From assembly GCA_965226945.1 (NCBI GenBank), contig OZ245717.1, forward strand, positions 4,960,001 through 5,024,000: 64,000 nucleotides of DNA, given 5' to 3'. The position numbers and the translations under genes are program-made. Position 1 is the first letter of the stretch; every line of letters starts with the position of its first letter. The notes beneath the pieces were generated by a model. It worked only from the letters and a program-made list of their open reading frames with translations. It did not search any database and was not told the origin of the DNA. The DNA is from SYLG01 sp965226945. GTDB lineage: Bacteria; Planctomycetota; Planctomycetia; Gemmatales; Gemmataceae. Positions 8,768-16,945 of this stretch are shown one piece after another.

Positions 8768-8914
8768 GCAGTCCGAATCCTCTCCCCTTGACCCGGCTGC
8801 ATGTCTAGGAGTTTACCTCATGGGGCGTTTGGTTTGGCAAAGAAACGATCAACAATTTCGCTGGATTTGGTGAAGATTTATGCGGCGCTCGCGGACGGGA
8901 TTTCGCGTGCCTTT

Positions 8915-9160
8915 CTAAGGATTTTCACGGTTGGAGCCCTCTGAGCTTTTTGGGGTGCTCAGCAGGTCCATTTGCTTTTGCATCGACTCCATTTTCTGCT
9001 TCGCCTCCACGTGCTTATCGGCGCCGGCATCCTTGGCGGACTTCTCCTGATTTTTCGTCTGCACGGCCTTCGTGCCGCCACTGCACCCCAGGGCCAAGAG
9101 GCCGGCAAACAGCGAGGCAAGGAGTGCCGTATTTCGGGAGCCGTGGCGGTGCATTGGCAT
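8915..9160 (-). CDS. Small lipoprotein of unknown function
   Basis: An 81-residue protein that begins MPMHRHGSRN and has a type II signal sequence with the lipobox ALGC followed by SGG, so the mature lipidated protein has about 55 residues. The mature part is charged and Lys/Glu/Gln-rich, with no recognisable domain; the C-terminal third could form a short helix or coiled coil. The start at 9160 follows AAGGGTG; an in-frame ATG at 9154 is an alternative. It lies between two minus-strand terminators and appears to be a single transcription unit. Confidence 0.65.
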   Translation of the reverse strand: MPMHRHGSRNTALLASLFAGLLALGCSGGTKAVQTKNQEKSAKDAGADKHVEAKQKMESMQKQMDLLSTPKSSEGSNRENP

Positions 9161-9185
9161 GGGAAGAACACCCTTAAAAGAAAAA

Positions 9186-9211
9186 GGGCGCGGGCGCAAG
9201 CGCCCACGCCC
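9186..9211 (-). terminator. Rho-independent terminator, minus strand
   Basis: Twelve base pairs with one mismatch (gggcgcgggcgc with gcgcccacgccc) around an AA turn. On the minus strand the T-tract TTTTTCTTTT follows. It ends the transcript of the large secreted protein gene at 9281-11110, about 70 bases after its stop. Confidence 0.8.
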
Positions 9212-9280
9212 CGAGGAAATTTTCCCTGCGCGCTTTTTTCCAGGGCTTTCGCCCAAGGAAAAGCCAGGCAGTGAGAGTCG

Positions 9281-11110
9281 TTACTGAGCGAGGAAGGGTT
9301 TTACGAACGACTTGTAGATTTCCTGCACCGAGGCGCTGGAAACAAAGAGTTCGAAGGCCATGGTGTTTTGATCCAGCGACACGCCGCTGCCGATGTAGGT
9401 CGGCTTGGCTTTGTCCAGGTTGGCCGGGAAGCCGGGAGGCAAGGGGATCATGCCCGCGAAGGCGCCCTTGAACACTTCGATGATCTTGCCCGCGTAACGG
9501 ACCGGGTCGACGAGGAACAGGAGCGATTGGCGGTCGCCCATGGCCTTGCGCACGACTTTGAAGTTCTCAACCGAGCCGACCTTGTTCTTGCCGGCCTTGT
9601 AGTTGTCGTACAGAGCCTTGCCTTTGGCCCAGTTGGGGGCCGTGATGGTGAGGACCTCTCCGTTGGAAACGCCGAGGTAAACCTCCATCTTTTCGCCCAT
9701 CAGTTCCTTCATGGCGTTTTGGATCTGCTTTTTGATTTCGTCGGGCAGTTCCTGATTGCCCTGGTTGAACATCTTCTCGAAGTCCCAGGTGAATTCGGCC
9801 TTGGTGAACTTGATCCCATCGTGAGTGACGGCGTCAGAGGTGATCTTCACCTTATCCTTGATCGCTCCGTTGCCGTACACCGAGCCGCCCGCCATGAAAT
9901 CGAGATTCTTGATCGTGGCTTCGAGGGCGGCCTTGGGGTCCTTGTAACTTTGAATGGTCAGGCCGACGAGGGGCATGTCGACGGAGCTATTGTTTTCGCC
10001 GGGGCCCGCCTTGCTCAAGGCTTCCAGCGCCGCCAGCATTTTCTTGACTTCGGCTTCCTTTCCTTCGCCGATCAAGCCGCGCGAGAAAAGGTCGGTCATC
10101 TTCTGCACGGTGTCGCCACCGACAAAGCCCGAGTAAAACATTTGGCCGGAAGGCTGGTTGCCCATGGAATCGAGGGCCGCGGTGCCAATGCCGCTTAGGA
10201 ACTTGGCGGTTTGCGTGCCATTGCGTGCTTCGGCTTCGACGCGAACCAGGGCGCCTTCCGGAGCGAATCCAATGGAGAACAAGGCGGCCTTGGAATCGCG
10301 AAGCGACTGGAAGCCGGGCCCGATCAACTTTTGCATGACTTCAAAGCCAGCCTTTTGGTCCTTGGGCAGCGCTTCGGCGGCATTCTTCAAAAAGTCGCTC
10401 AGGTTGCTTTCCGCTTCCTTGAGCTGGTCGGCAAAAGACTTCAGACCCTGATCGAGGTTAACGAACACCGAAACATCGGAGTTCACGACGCGGGAGCCCA
10501 GGGCGGGGGAGATGTTTCCATCGATCGACTGCTTGGCGTCGAGCACCCAGTTGGCGATCTCCTTGTTTTGAGCCATCACGGCATAACCCGATTTTTCCGC
10601 GATAAAGTAGGTGCGGTCGTGGTCCTCGATTTTCACGACATCGAACTTGCCGTCTTTTTTCATCGCATTGCGTTCTTCGGTCTTCAGAATTCCCTTCAGG
10701 AATTTCGCATAGTCGCTGACCGCGACGATGATGACGACATTCGGGTTGTCGTTTTGAAGCTCTTTGAAATCCTGGCAGGCGATGAAGATCGGGCCGTTCT
10801 TGGCAATGCCATCGAGCTTGCGCGAATCGAGCCCATTGGACAGCGCGCCATCCACCAGAGTTTTGGCGAGGAAGGCATAGTCGGGCAGGGCGACTTGCAG
10901 CATGCCGAAGAGGCGATCCTTGACTCCTTCCACTCCCCTGATGGCCACGAATGCGGCCGCGTTGGCGGGGATCGCCTTGAGAGCGCCAAGATCCGATGCC
11001 GGTGTGGGAGCGGCGGCAGTCAAGCCAGTGGACCAAAATCCAAGCATGGCCAGTGAGGTGGCGAGGAACATGAGTCCCCTATGCACCCTGGTAAGGACGG
11101 CAGATTTCAT
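9281..11110 (-). CDS. Large secreted protein of unknown function
   Basis: A 609-residue protein with an N-terminal signal sequence (basic start MKSAVLTRVHRG, a hydrophobic stretch, then LTAAAPTPA), so it is exported. The mature part has a repetitive alpha/beta pattern like the DUF3352-type proteins of planctomycetes: an N-terminal segment on limiting values (IPANAAAFVAIRG), repeated VFVNLDQ and FLVDP-type strands, and a C-terminal segment ending SFVKPFLAQ. No catalytic motif is seen. The start at 11110 follows GAGG; the nine upstream codons lack support. It is followed by a clear terminator. Function is unknown. Confidence 0.75.
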   Translation of the reverse strand: MKSAVLTRVHRGLMFLATSLAMLGFWSTGLTAAAPTPASDLGALKAIPANAAAFVAIRGVEGVKDRLFGMLQVALPDYAFLAKTLVDGALSNGLDSRKLDGIAKNGPIFIACQDFKELQNDNPNVVIIVAVSDYAKFLKGILKTEERNAMKKDGKFDVVKIEDHDRTYFIAEKSGYAVMAQNKEIANWVLDAKQSIDGNISPALGSRVVNSDVSVFVNLDQGLKSFADQLKEAESNLSDFLKNAAEALPKDQKAGFEVMQKLIGPGFQSLRDSKAALFSIGFAPEGALVRVEAEARNGTQTAKFLSGIGTAALDSMGNQPSGQMFYSGFVGGDTVQKMTDLFSRGLIGEGKEAEVKKMLAALEALSKAGPGENNSSVDMPLVGLTIQSYKDPKAALEATIKNLDFMAGGSVYGNGAIKDKVKITSDAVTHDGIKFTKAEFTWDFEKMFNQGNQELPDEIKKQIQNAMKELMGEKMEVYLGVSNGEVLTITAPNWAKGKALYDNYKAGKNKVGSVENFKVVRKAMGDRQSLLFLVDPVRYAGKIIEVFKGAFAGMIPLPPGFPANLDKAKPTYIGSGVSLDQNTMAFELFVSSASVQEIYKSFVKPFLAQ

Positions 11111-11484
11111 CAGGTTGATCCTCGTGCGGGCAGGCACCGCGCTTCGCTAGAAAAATGGCTTCCAACGCGCATTGCCCGGTGATTGGTCTAATTCGGATTA
11201 TATCGAATATTCCAGCAAACCTCCCTTTCTTCAGATTCCGCAAAAAATGGGCTCTGTGCTCCTGAAAAAATACAAGCCGTGATAGCGGTGGATGCATGAA
11301 GAAAGCTCGATGTCGGGTAGGAAGTCGCTTGCCCGCTGTTTTTGACGAAAACCCGTAAATTGTCATGGTGGCGGGACGAGTGAGGGCACGCCAGCCAACC
11401 GCTGCCCAACTTGGCAAGGAATTGTGCATACGAGTCCACACAGGAAACGAAAACGCGGCACAGGCCAGGAAGGACGAGCCAGGG

Positions 11485-12186
11485 ATGGAAAAGCCAGTTT
11501 GGGACAAACCTTGGGCGGTTTTGTGGGACATGGATGGAACCCTGGTCGATACGGCGCAATTGCACTTCGATGCCTGGGTACTCGCCTGCCGCGAACTGGG
11601 GCGCGAATTCACAGCCGAGGATTTCCGGCTTACTTTCGGCCGCAGAAACCCCGAGATTTACGACTACCTCTTTCCCGATCAGCCAGATGCGCAAAGAAAC
11701 GCCAAACTCGGACTGGACAAGGAGTTGCTTTATCGCGCCGAGGCCCGGCGACAGGGCATCCAGCTTTTGCCGGGTGTCTGGGAACTGATGTCGCAACTGC
11801 ATTCATGGGGCGTGCCGCAGGCCATCGGTTCCAGCGCCCCTCGGGGCAATCTCGACCTGATCCTCGAACTGACTCATATCGCTCCGTTACTAGGGGCGGT
11901 CGTGGGCCAGGAGGACACGCAGCGAGGCAAGCCCGACCCCCAGGTTTTCCTCATTGGCGCCCAAAAACTCCAGGTCGAACCGGCCTGCTGCATTGTGATG
12001 GAAGACGCGGTGGCCGGCATCGAAGCCGCGAAGGCAGGGGGCATGAAAGCAGTTGGCGTGACTTTCGTGGGCCATCACCCGGCCGAAAGCCTGAAAAAAG
12101 CCGGTGCCGACCTCGTGGTCGAGCACTTGGCGGAGGTGAGTGCGGGCCAACTATTTGATCTGGTGCGCTTGGGCGCCGAACGGTAA
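11485..12186 (+). CDS. HAD-superfamily phosphatase/phosphomutase, beta-phosphoglucomutase-like
   Basis: A 233-residue HAD hydrolase of subfamily IA. Motif I is DMDGTLVDT with the nucleophile and acid/base aspartates, motif II is GSSAP, the lysine is in RGKPDP, and motif IV is VMEDAVAGIEAA. The helical cap inserted after motif I has the length typical of beta-phosphoglucomutase and related sugar-phosphate phosphatases; the substrate is not determined. The ATG at 11485 is chosen because MEKPVWDKPWAV leads straight into the first strand and an AGGA site lies upstream; the 40 codons before it look non-coding. Confidence 0.85.
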   Translation: MEKPVWDKPWAVLWDMDGTLVDTAQLHFDAWVLACRELGREFTAEDFRLTFGRRNPEIYDYLFPDQPDAQRNAKLGLDKELLYRAEARRQGIQLLPGVWELMSQLHSWGVPQAIGSSAPRGNLDLILELTHIAPLLGAVVGQEDTQRGKPDPQVFLIGAQKLQVEPACCIVMEDAVAGIEAAKAGGMKAVGVTFVGHHPAESLKKAGADLVVEHLAEVSAGQLFDLVRLGAER

Positions 12187-12291
12187 AACCCACCTCCCAA
12201 GACTTTCGCACCGGGTCAAGCTTTTGGGGAGGACTGCCGATAAGGGAAATGGTGCAGCCTATCTCGGCACTCTTTGCCCCGGCCCGAATTC

Positions 12292-14277
12292 ATGACCATG
12301 TCCCGCCGGAATCTATCGCTGGAAACTCTTGCCCTGCTTCGGGTTAGTGTTATCGCACGCCCTGAAATGGCCCTTGAGATTCCGCTGGCGGAGCCGATTT
12401 TTGTCTTGAACAACGCGGTCTTGGGTCCCCTGGGGGCTCACCTCCATGCGCAACAGGTGCAAGCGATCCTCGTTCGCAATCCCGATGCCTGGCGGCTCAA
12501 AATTCTTCAGGGGTTTGCGGCGGAAAAAGAAGGAATCGCTTCGCTTGATTGGTTGCTCGATTCCGACTTGGTGCTTCAATGGGGCCCGTTGCAACTGAAT
12601 TTGCAGATCTCCGAGCCCGACCAAAATTCCAGCCGGCCCGATGACCGTTCCGGCCTCTTCCAGATGGCGGCCACTCTTGCCGCGGGAAACCTGCAGCTGG
12701 AACAAGACAAAGGTCAGCTACTCAAGGAGCGAGACCTCCACGCACGCCAACGCAAGGGTTTGGCGAGGGCCTGGAACAAGCGGTTGAACTCGCTCAAGAA
12801 GGTCCATCGCAAGATCAACTCGAAACGGCGAGCGCTCAGGGGTGATCGATCCGCCATCGAAGAAAAAAGCGTCCAGATCAAATCCCAGGCCAGCCAGCTT
12901 CGCATCCGCGAATCCGCGCTCGACAAGGCGATCGATCGCATGGTGTCGCTACGAACGCGCGCGGTCACCCGTTGGCGAGCTCACATCGAAAAATCGCTGA
13001 GCCTGGTCGAGCAAAAACGAGCGGCCGTCCTGGAACTTGAGCGGCGCAATCTCGAAATTCAGGCGCAGCTTGGCCCCTTGGTTCATCACCTGGCCCAGGA
13101 GCAAAACCGGATCAATGAGTCGGATCGGCGACTGACTGCCGAACGCGCGGAAATGCGCGGCGGCATGGACGCCTGGAGGCGCGAGGAGCTTGCGCGGCAG
13201 GGCCAGTGGCTGCAACGGCAAGCCGAGCTGACGCAAAAAGAAAACCAGATTCGCGCCGAGGCCGGCCTGCTTTTGAAACTCCGCGCCGCCGTCACCGCTC
13301 AGTTAGCCAAGCCCCTGGGTCAGACGAGACCGGCCGATTCCTTGCACGCGGGCCCGGCATCGGGCGCTCCCACCTTTGCTGCTTCGGCTGCCGCCAATTC
13401 AGGGACCACGGCGGCGCCCCTCGACTGGGAGCCGATTCTCAAGCAAGCACTGGATCGCGAAGTGGAAATCGCCGAGCGGCAGGCCTCGCTCGATTCGTGG
13501 ACCAAACGACTGGAGTTATGGGCCGGCGCCCTTGGCGAGCGCGAAATGCTCTGCTCTCATCGTGAGCGCGAACTCGCTTCGATCGCCACCGAATACCATG
13601 GCCTGCGATTGCGCCGCGAAGAGGAATTGTCCGGCCAGTCGATCGACCTCTATCAACGAGAAGTCGCCTATTTCGAATCGCGCAATAAAGCGGCCGAGCA
13701 GTCAGGTCCGTCGGCTCAGGCCATGCAGCCTGAGCAAGCCGGCACCGGGCCCACGTCAGTGATCCGGGCAAGAAAGTCCAAGCGCAAACAGGCGCGCACC
13801 GGTTCCATGAACGGCAAGAAGATCGATTTGACTCTCGGTCCGCGATCCCTCCAATTGGCGCGCCGCGAAGCCGACCTGATTCAACGAGAAGCCGATTTGG
13901 CGCGCTTGAAAAGCGACACGGAAGCCCGAGGCCGCAAATTGGCGGAAGAGGCGATCGTATTGGAGCGTTACCGCGCCCGGCTGTTGGCCGAATCTCGCGA
14001 TCGGGCCGCGGGGAAAAAGGACGGCGGGAATCAAGAAATCAAAATGCTGGTCGAGCAGTGGAAGAAGCGCACGGCCAGTCAAAGGCAGTCGCTTGGGTCT
14101 CTGCGCGATTACCTTTTCCGTCTCGGCAAGAAGCTGAAGAAATGGTCCAGTGGGCTGGCGCTACGCGAAGCGAATATTGTCGAAACGGAATTGCGTCTGC
14201 TCGAAGAGCGAACCCGCGAAGCGGTCAGCGAGCAAATGAGCAGCCTCAATCAGAGCGCTGCTACACGAGCGGCCTGA
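12292..14277 (+). CDS. Long coiled-coil protein of unknown function
   Basis: About 661 residues. The first 110 are globular and hydrophobic with alternating strands (IPLAEPIFVLNN, VLQWGPLQLNLQI). From about 125 to 340 and from 385 to 650 the sequence is rich in Arg, Glu, Gln, Lys and Leu with heptad-like spacing and repeated READL, RRREEEL and EREL segments, indicating long coiled coils. The pieces are separated by Ala/Pro/Gly-rich linkers at about 345-380 and 480-500. No signal sequence or membrane segment is seen. The start is unclear: ATG at 12292 and 12298 are both possible and no ribosome site is strong. A structural or scaffold role is only a guess. Confidence 0.68.
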   Translation: MTMSRRNLSLETLALLRVSVIARPEMALEIPLAEPIFVLNNAVLGPLGAHLHAQQVQAILVRNPDAWRLKILQGFAAEKEGIASLDWLLDSDLVLQWGPLQLNLQISEPDQNSSRPDDRSGLFQMAATLAAGNLQLEQDKGQLLKERDLHARQRKGLARAWNKRLNSLKKVHRKINSKRRALRGDRSAIEEKSVQIKSQASQLRIRESALDKAIDRMVSLRTRAVTRWRAHIEKSLSLVEQKRAAVLELERRNLEIQAQLGPLVHHLAQEQNRINESDRRLTAERAEMRGGMDAWRREELARQGQWLQRQAELTQKENQIRAEAGLLLKLRAAVTAQLAKPLGQTRPADSLHAGPASGAPTFAASAAANSGTTAAPLDWEPILKQALDREVEIAERQASLDSWTKRLELWAGALGEREMLCSHRERELASIATEYHGLRLRREEELSGQSIDLYQREVAYFESRNKAAEQSGPSAQAMQPEQAGTGPTSVIRARKSKRKQARTGSMNGKKIDLTLGPRSLQLARREADLIQREADLARLKSDTEARGRKLAEEAIVLERYRARLLAESRDRAAGKKDGGNQEIKMLVEQWKKRTASQRQSLGSLRDYLFRLGKKLKKWSSGLALREANIVETELRLLEERTREAVSEQMSSLNQSAATRAA

Positions 14278-14319
14278 CGACGAATTCACGGCAAAATGAC
14301 CGCCGCAAGCCTGAGTAGG

Positions 14320-14352
14320 GAATTTCTCCGGCGCAAGCCGGGCACGAAATTC
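14320..14352. terminator. Hairpin between convergent genes
   Basis: GAATTTC and CCGGC on one arm pair with GCCGG and GAAATTC on the other, with a GCAA tetraloop and a small internal loop. It sits between the convergent coiled-coil and RHH-zinc genes and may serve both. There is no T-tract, so the call is moderate. Confidence 0.45.
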
Positions 14353-14382
14353 TCGCGGAGCTGATTCGACGGCCCAACGAAA

Positions 14383-14811
14383 TCAGTCGTGGGCATGCGC
14401 GGTGCGCTGGTGTTCCGCCACTTCCTCGGGCTTGATGTGCCAGCCGCAATCGTCGCAACTGGGATTTTTCTCATAGCAATTGTCGCAAAATAGCGGCCCG
14501 CCCAAAAAGAACTGCTCCATGCGCTGGCGGCTGAGCAAATCGAGGTCGGCCGTTTCCATCGGCAGTTCAAGCGTTGCGGAACAACTCTCGCAATGAGTCG
14601 TCTTGGCGTTGGCAATGATCGGGGAAAAGTGATTGTACACGCCCTGCGGCACGACCCCCTTGCCATGGCATAGCGGGCAGGAAACGCCGAGCATCGACTC
14701 GATCGCCTTGCGGATGAAGGCGCTTTTGTTCGGGAGTTTATTAAGCAAGTCGGCCAACTGGGCCTCGACTTTAAACGCCACGACTTCGGTTTTTGGGGGC
14801 CTTTTGGCCAT
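14383..14811 (-). CDS. Ribbon-helix-helix and zinc-ribbon protein
   Basis: A 142-residue protein with an N-terminal ribbon-helix-helix-like segment (VVAFKVEAQLADLLNKLP then NKSAFIRKAIESML, residues about 9-41), the fold of MetJ/Arc/CopG repressors. It is followed by several zinc-binding pairs: CPLCHGKG, CESC, CDNC and CDDCGWH, then a final His-rich HQRTAHAHD. That layout suggests a DNA-binding protein that needs zinc for folding or sensing. It is divergent from the LarA-type gene and could regulate it or itself, which is inference from position only. Confidence 0.7.
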   Translation of the reverse strand: MAKRPPKTEVVAFKVEAQLADLLNKLPNKSAFIRKAIESMLGVSCPLCHGKGVVPQGVYNHFSPIIANAKTTHCESCSATLELPMETADLDLLSRQRMEQFFLGGPLFCDNCYEKNPSCDDCGWHIKPEEVAEHQRTAHAHD

Positions 14812-15001
14812 GAATCACTCCTCCTCGATTCATTTTACTCATTCGTAGGACAAAACCTCGAAAATGATGGCGGACTTCAGTCAATCCGCGAATTCGTGGG
14901 GTATGCTTGAGCGCCGAATCCATTTCAGGCAGACCAATCGGTACATTCGGACCTGGCCGGACGTTGCCGGCAAGGTTCCACGAGCGGCTACGAGTCGTTT
15001 C

Positions 15002-16279
15002 ATGAAAATCAAACTCGATTATGGACGCACCGGGCTGGAGGTGGAGCTTCCCGACGAGCGTCTCGTCGGGCCGCTAGCGATCCGACCGGCAGAGCCTCTG
15101 GGCGATCCCGCGCAGGCGCTGGCCATGGCCTTGAAAAGTCCGATCGGAACCAAGCCGCTGGCCCAACTGGCTCTGGGGCGAAAGGATGCCTGCATCCTTG
15201 TTTGCGACATCACCCGGCCGGTGCCTAATTCCCTGATTTTGCCCCAGTTGGTCGCATGTCTGGAATCGTCAGGTATTGCCCGGGAAAAGATTCTGATTTT
15301 GGTGGCCACCGGCATGCACCGGCCCAATGAGGGGGCCGAACTCGAAGAACTCGTGGGATCGTTCATTTATCAAAACTACCGTGTCGAAAATCATCACGGC
15401 AAGGTGCAGGAAGAGCATACCTATCTAGGCACGACCGAGCGTGGCGTGCCGATCTGGATCGATACGCGCTACCTTCAGGCCGACTTAAAAATCACGACGG
15501 GCTTGATCGAACCGCATTTGATGGCCGGCTATTCGGGCGGCCGCAAGGTGATCTGCCCGGGCATCGCCGGTCTTGAGACGGTCAAGGTGTGGCATGGACC
15601 GCGGTTTATCGAAGATCCGCGGGCCGATTGCGGCATTCTGGAAGGCAACCCGATCCATGAAGAAAACACGCTCATTGCCAAGAAGGCGGGTTGCGATTTC
15701 ATCGTCAATGTCTGCATTGATGGCCAGAGGCGAGTGACCTGGCTGGGTGCCGGCGACATGATCGAAGCCTGGATGGAAGGCGTCCGGTTTGTGGAAAAAG
15801 TGGTGCGCGTGGGGGTGAGCGAACCGCTGGATATCGTCGTGACCAGCGCCGCCGGGTATCCGCTCGACACAACCTGGTATCAATCGATCAAGGGCCTCAT
15901 AGGCGCGTTGCCCATCGTCAAGAAAGGGGGCACGATCATTCTGGCCGCGAGCATGACCGAGGGGCTCGGCAGTCCGGAGTTCATTCAGGTCATGCGAGAA
16001 AATCCCTCGCTTGAAGGGTTCAAGAAAAGGACCCGGGAAACGGATTACTTCGTGATGGATCAGTGGCAGCTCGAAGAGCTTGCCAAGGTGTTGGCCCGTT
16101 GCAGGGTGCTCGTGGTCACCGACGGCATCGATCATGAGTTATTGCGCGACTGCCATGTTGAAGCGGCGCCCAGCGTGGAAGCCGCCGTGGCGCAGTCGCT
16201 CGTTCAATACGGACCCCACGCCAAGATTGGGGTCATTCCCAAGGGCCCCTATGTTCTGCCGTTTTTGGGCGGCGCCTGA
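15002..16279 (+). CDS. LarA-type nickel-pincer-dependent racemase/epimerase
   Basis: A 425-residue member of the lactate racemase LarA family, enzymes that use the nickel pyridinium pincer (NPN) cofactor to racemise 2-hydroxy acids by hydride transfer. All the residues known from Lactobacillus LarA are present with a constant offset of two: His106, His172, Lys182 (GGRK, covalently linked to the cofactor) and His198 (WHGPRF). The start at 15002 gives MKIKLDYGRTG, the usual family start. The substrate may be lactate or another hydroxy acid; many homologues have other substrates. The NPN-making genes larB, larC and larE are not in the window. Confidence 0.88.
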   Translation: MKIKLDYGRTGLEVELPDERLVGPLAIRPAEPLGDPAQALAMALKSPIGTKPLAQLALGRKDACILVCDITRPVPNSLILPQLVACLESSGIAREKILILVATGMHRPNEGAELEELVGSFIYQNYRVENHHGKVQEEHTYLGTTERGVPIWIDTRYLQADLKITTGLIEPHLMAGYSGGRKVICPGIAGLETVKVWHGPRFIEDPRADCGILEGNPIHEENTLIAKKAGCDFIVNVCIDGQRRVTWLGAGDMIEAWMEGVRFVEKVVRVGVSEPLDIVVTSAAGYPLDTTWYQSIKGLIGALPIVKKGGTIILAASMTEGLGSPEFIQVMRENPSLEGFKKRTRETDYFVMDQWQLEELAKVLARCRVLVVTDGIDHELLRDCHVEAAPSVEAAVAQSLVQYGPHAKIGVIPKGPYVLPFLGGA

Positions 16280-16355
16280 ATCGCCGGTGCGCGCTTGGTC
16301 GTAAGCTCTTTCTCGCTCATTTTTCAACTCACATCTTTTCCACAGGAATCGCCTC

Positions 16356-16883
16356 ATGCGGATGTTCATCTCAATCGCCCTGCTCGTTGCCTGCAATGCC
16401 TCGATGGCCCGCGCGGGCGATGGGCCGCAATCGCTGACCGATCTGGCTCGGCTCAATTCGGGCCAACTGGAAGCGCTTTTTCTGAATGCGCCCCGGCCGA
16501 CGGAGATTCCTTCGGGCAAGACGCGAGGCCTCGTGTTCTTTGAACCGGGCAAACTGACAAGCCGCCTGCAAGGCCGCATCTTTCAGCTTCTCTGGCAAGG
16601 AAAAAAGCTGGACAGCTCCGCGGGCATCATGAAAAACCGGGTCGGCCCCTTCACCGTCATTCCGGCCGCGATCTACCTGGACGAATCCTTCACCGATGGC
16701 GACACGGCGCTTGTCCTCGATTATCACGGCATGCAATCGAAGACGACCCAGTTTGCCGATGGCGCCCGGGATGAGGTTCGCGAGATCAGCCCGGGCCTCT
16801 GGCTCGGACGAATGTGGATGCTGGGCAAGGACGGCAACTACACGCCGTCTTCCTGGTTCGCTTTGAAATGGCTGGAAAACTAA
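16356..16883 (+). CDS. Secreted protein of unknown function
   Basis: A 175-residue protein with a cleavable signal sequence (MRMFISIALLVACNASMARA, then GDGP). The start follows AGGA at a nine-base spacing. The mature part has a mixed alpha/beta pattern: RLNSGQLEALF, then GKTRGLVFFEPGKL, VIPAAIYLDES and SPGLWLGRMWMLGKDG. It resembles small planctomycete secreted proteins without assigned function; no catalytic motif is visible. It is convergent with the double P-loop ATPase gene, from which it is separated by a short hairpin. Confidence 0.65.
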   Translation: MRMFISIALLVACNASMARAGDGPQSLTDLARLNSGQLEALFLNAPRPTEIPSGKTRGLVFFEPGKLTSRLQGRIFQLLWQGKKLDSSAGIMKNRVGPFTVIPAAIYLDESFTDGDTALVLDYHGMQSKTTQFADGARDEVREISPGLWLGRMWMLGKDGNYTPSSWFALKWLEN

Positions 16884-16903
16884 GAAGGCACTCGGGGGCA
16901 AAT

Positions 16904-16938
16904 GCTGCTGCGTTCCGCTTAACATCGGACGGAGCAGC
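16904..16938. terminator. Weak hairpin between convergent genes
   Basis: GCTGCT pairs with AGCAGC and TCCG with CGGA, with unequal internal loops. There is no T-tract on either strand. It lies between the secreted protein gene and the double P-loop ATPase gene. Confidence 0.3.
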
Positions 16939-16945
16939 GTCTGCA

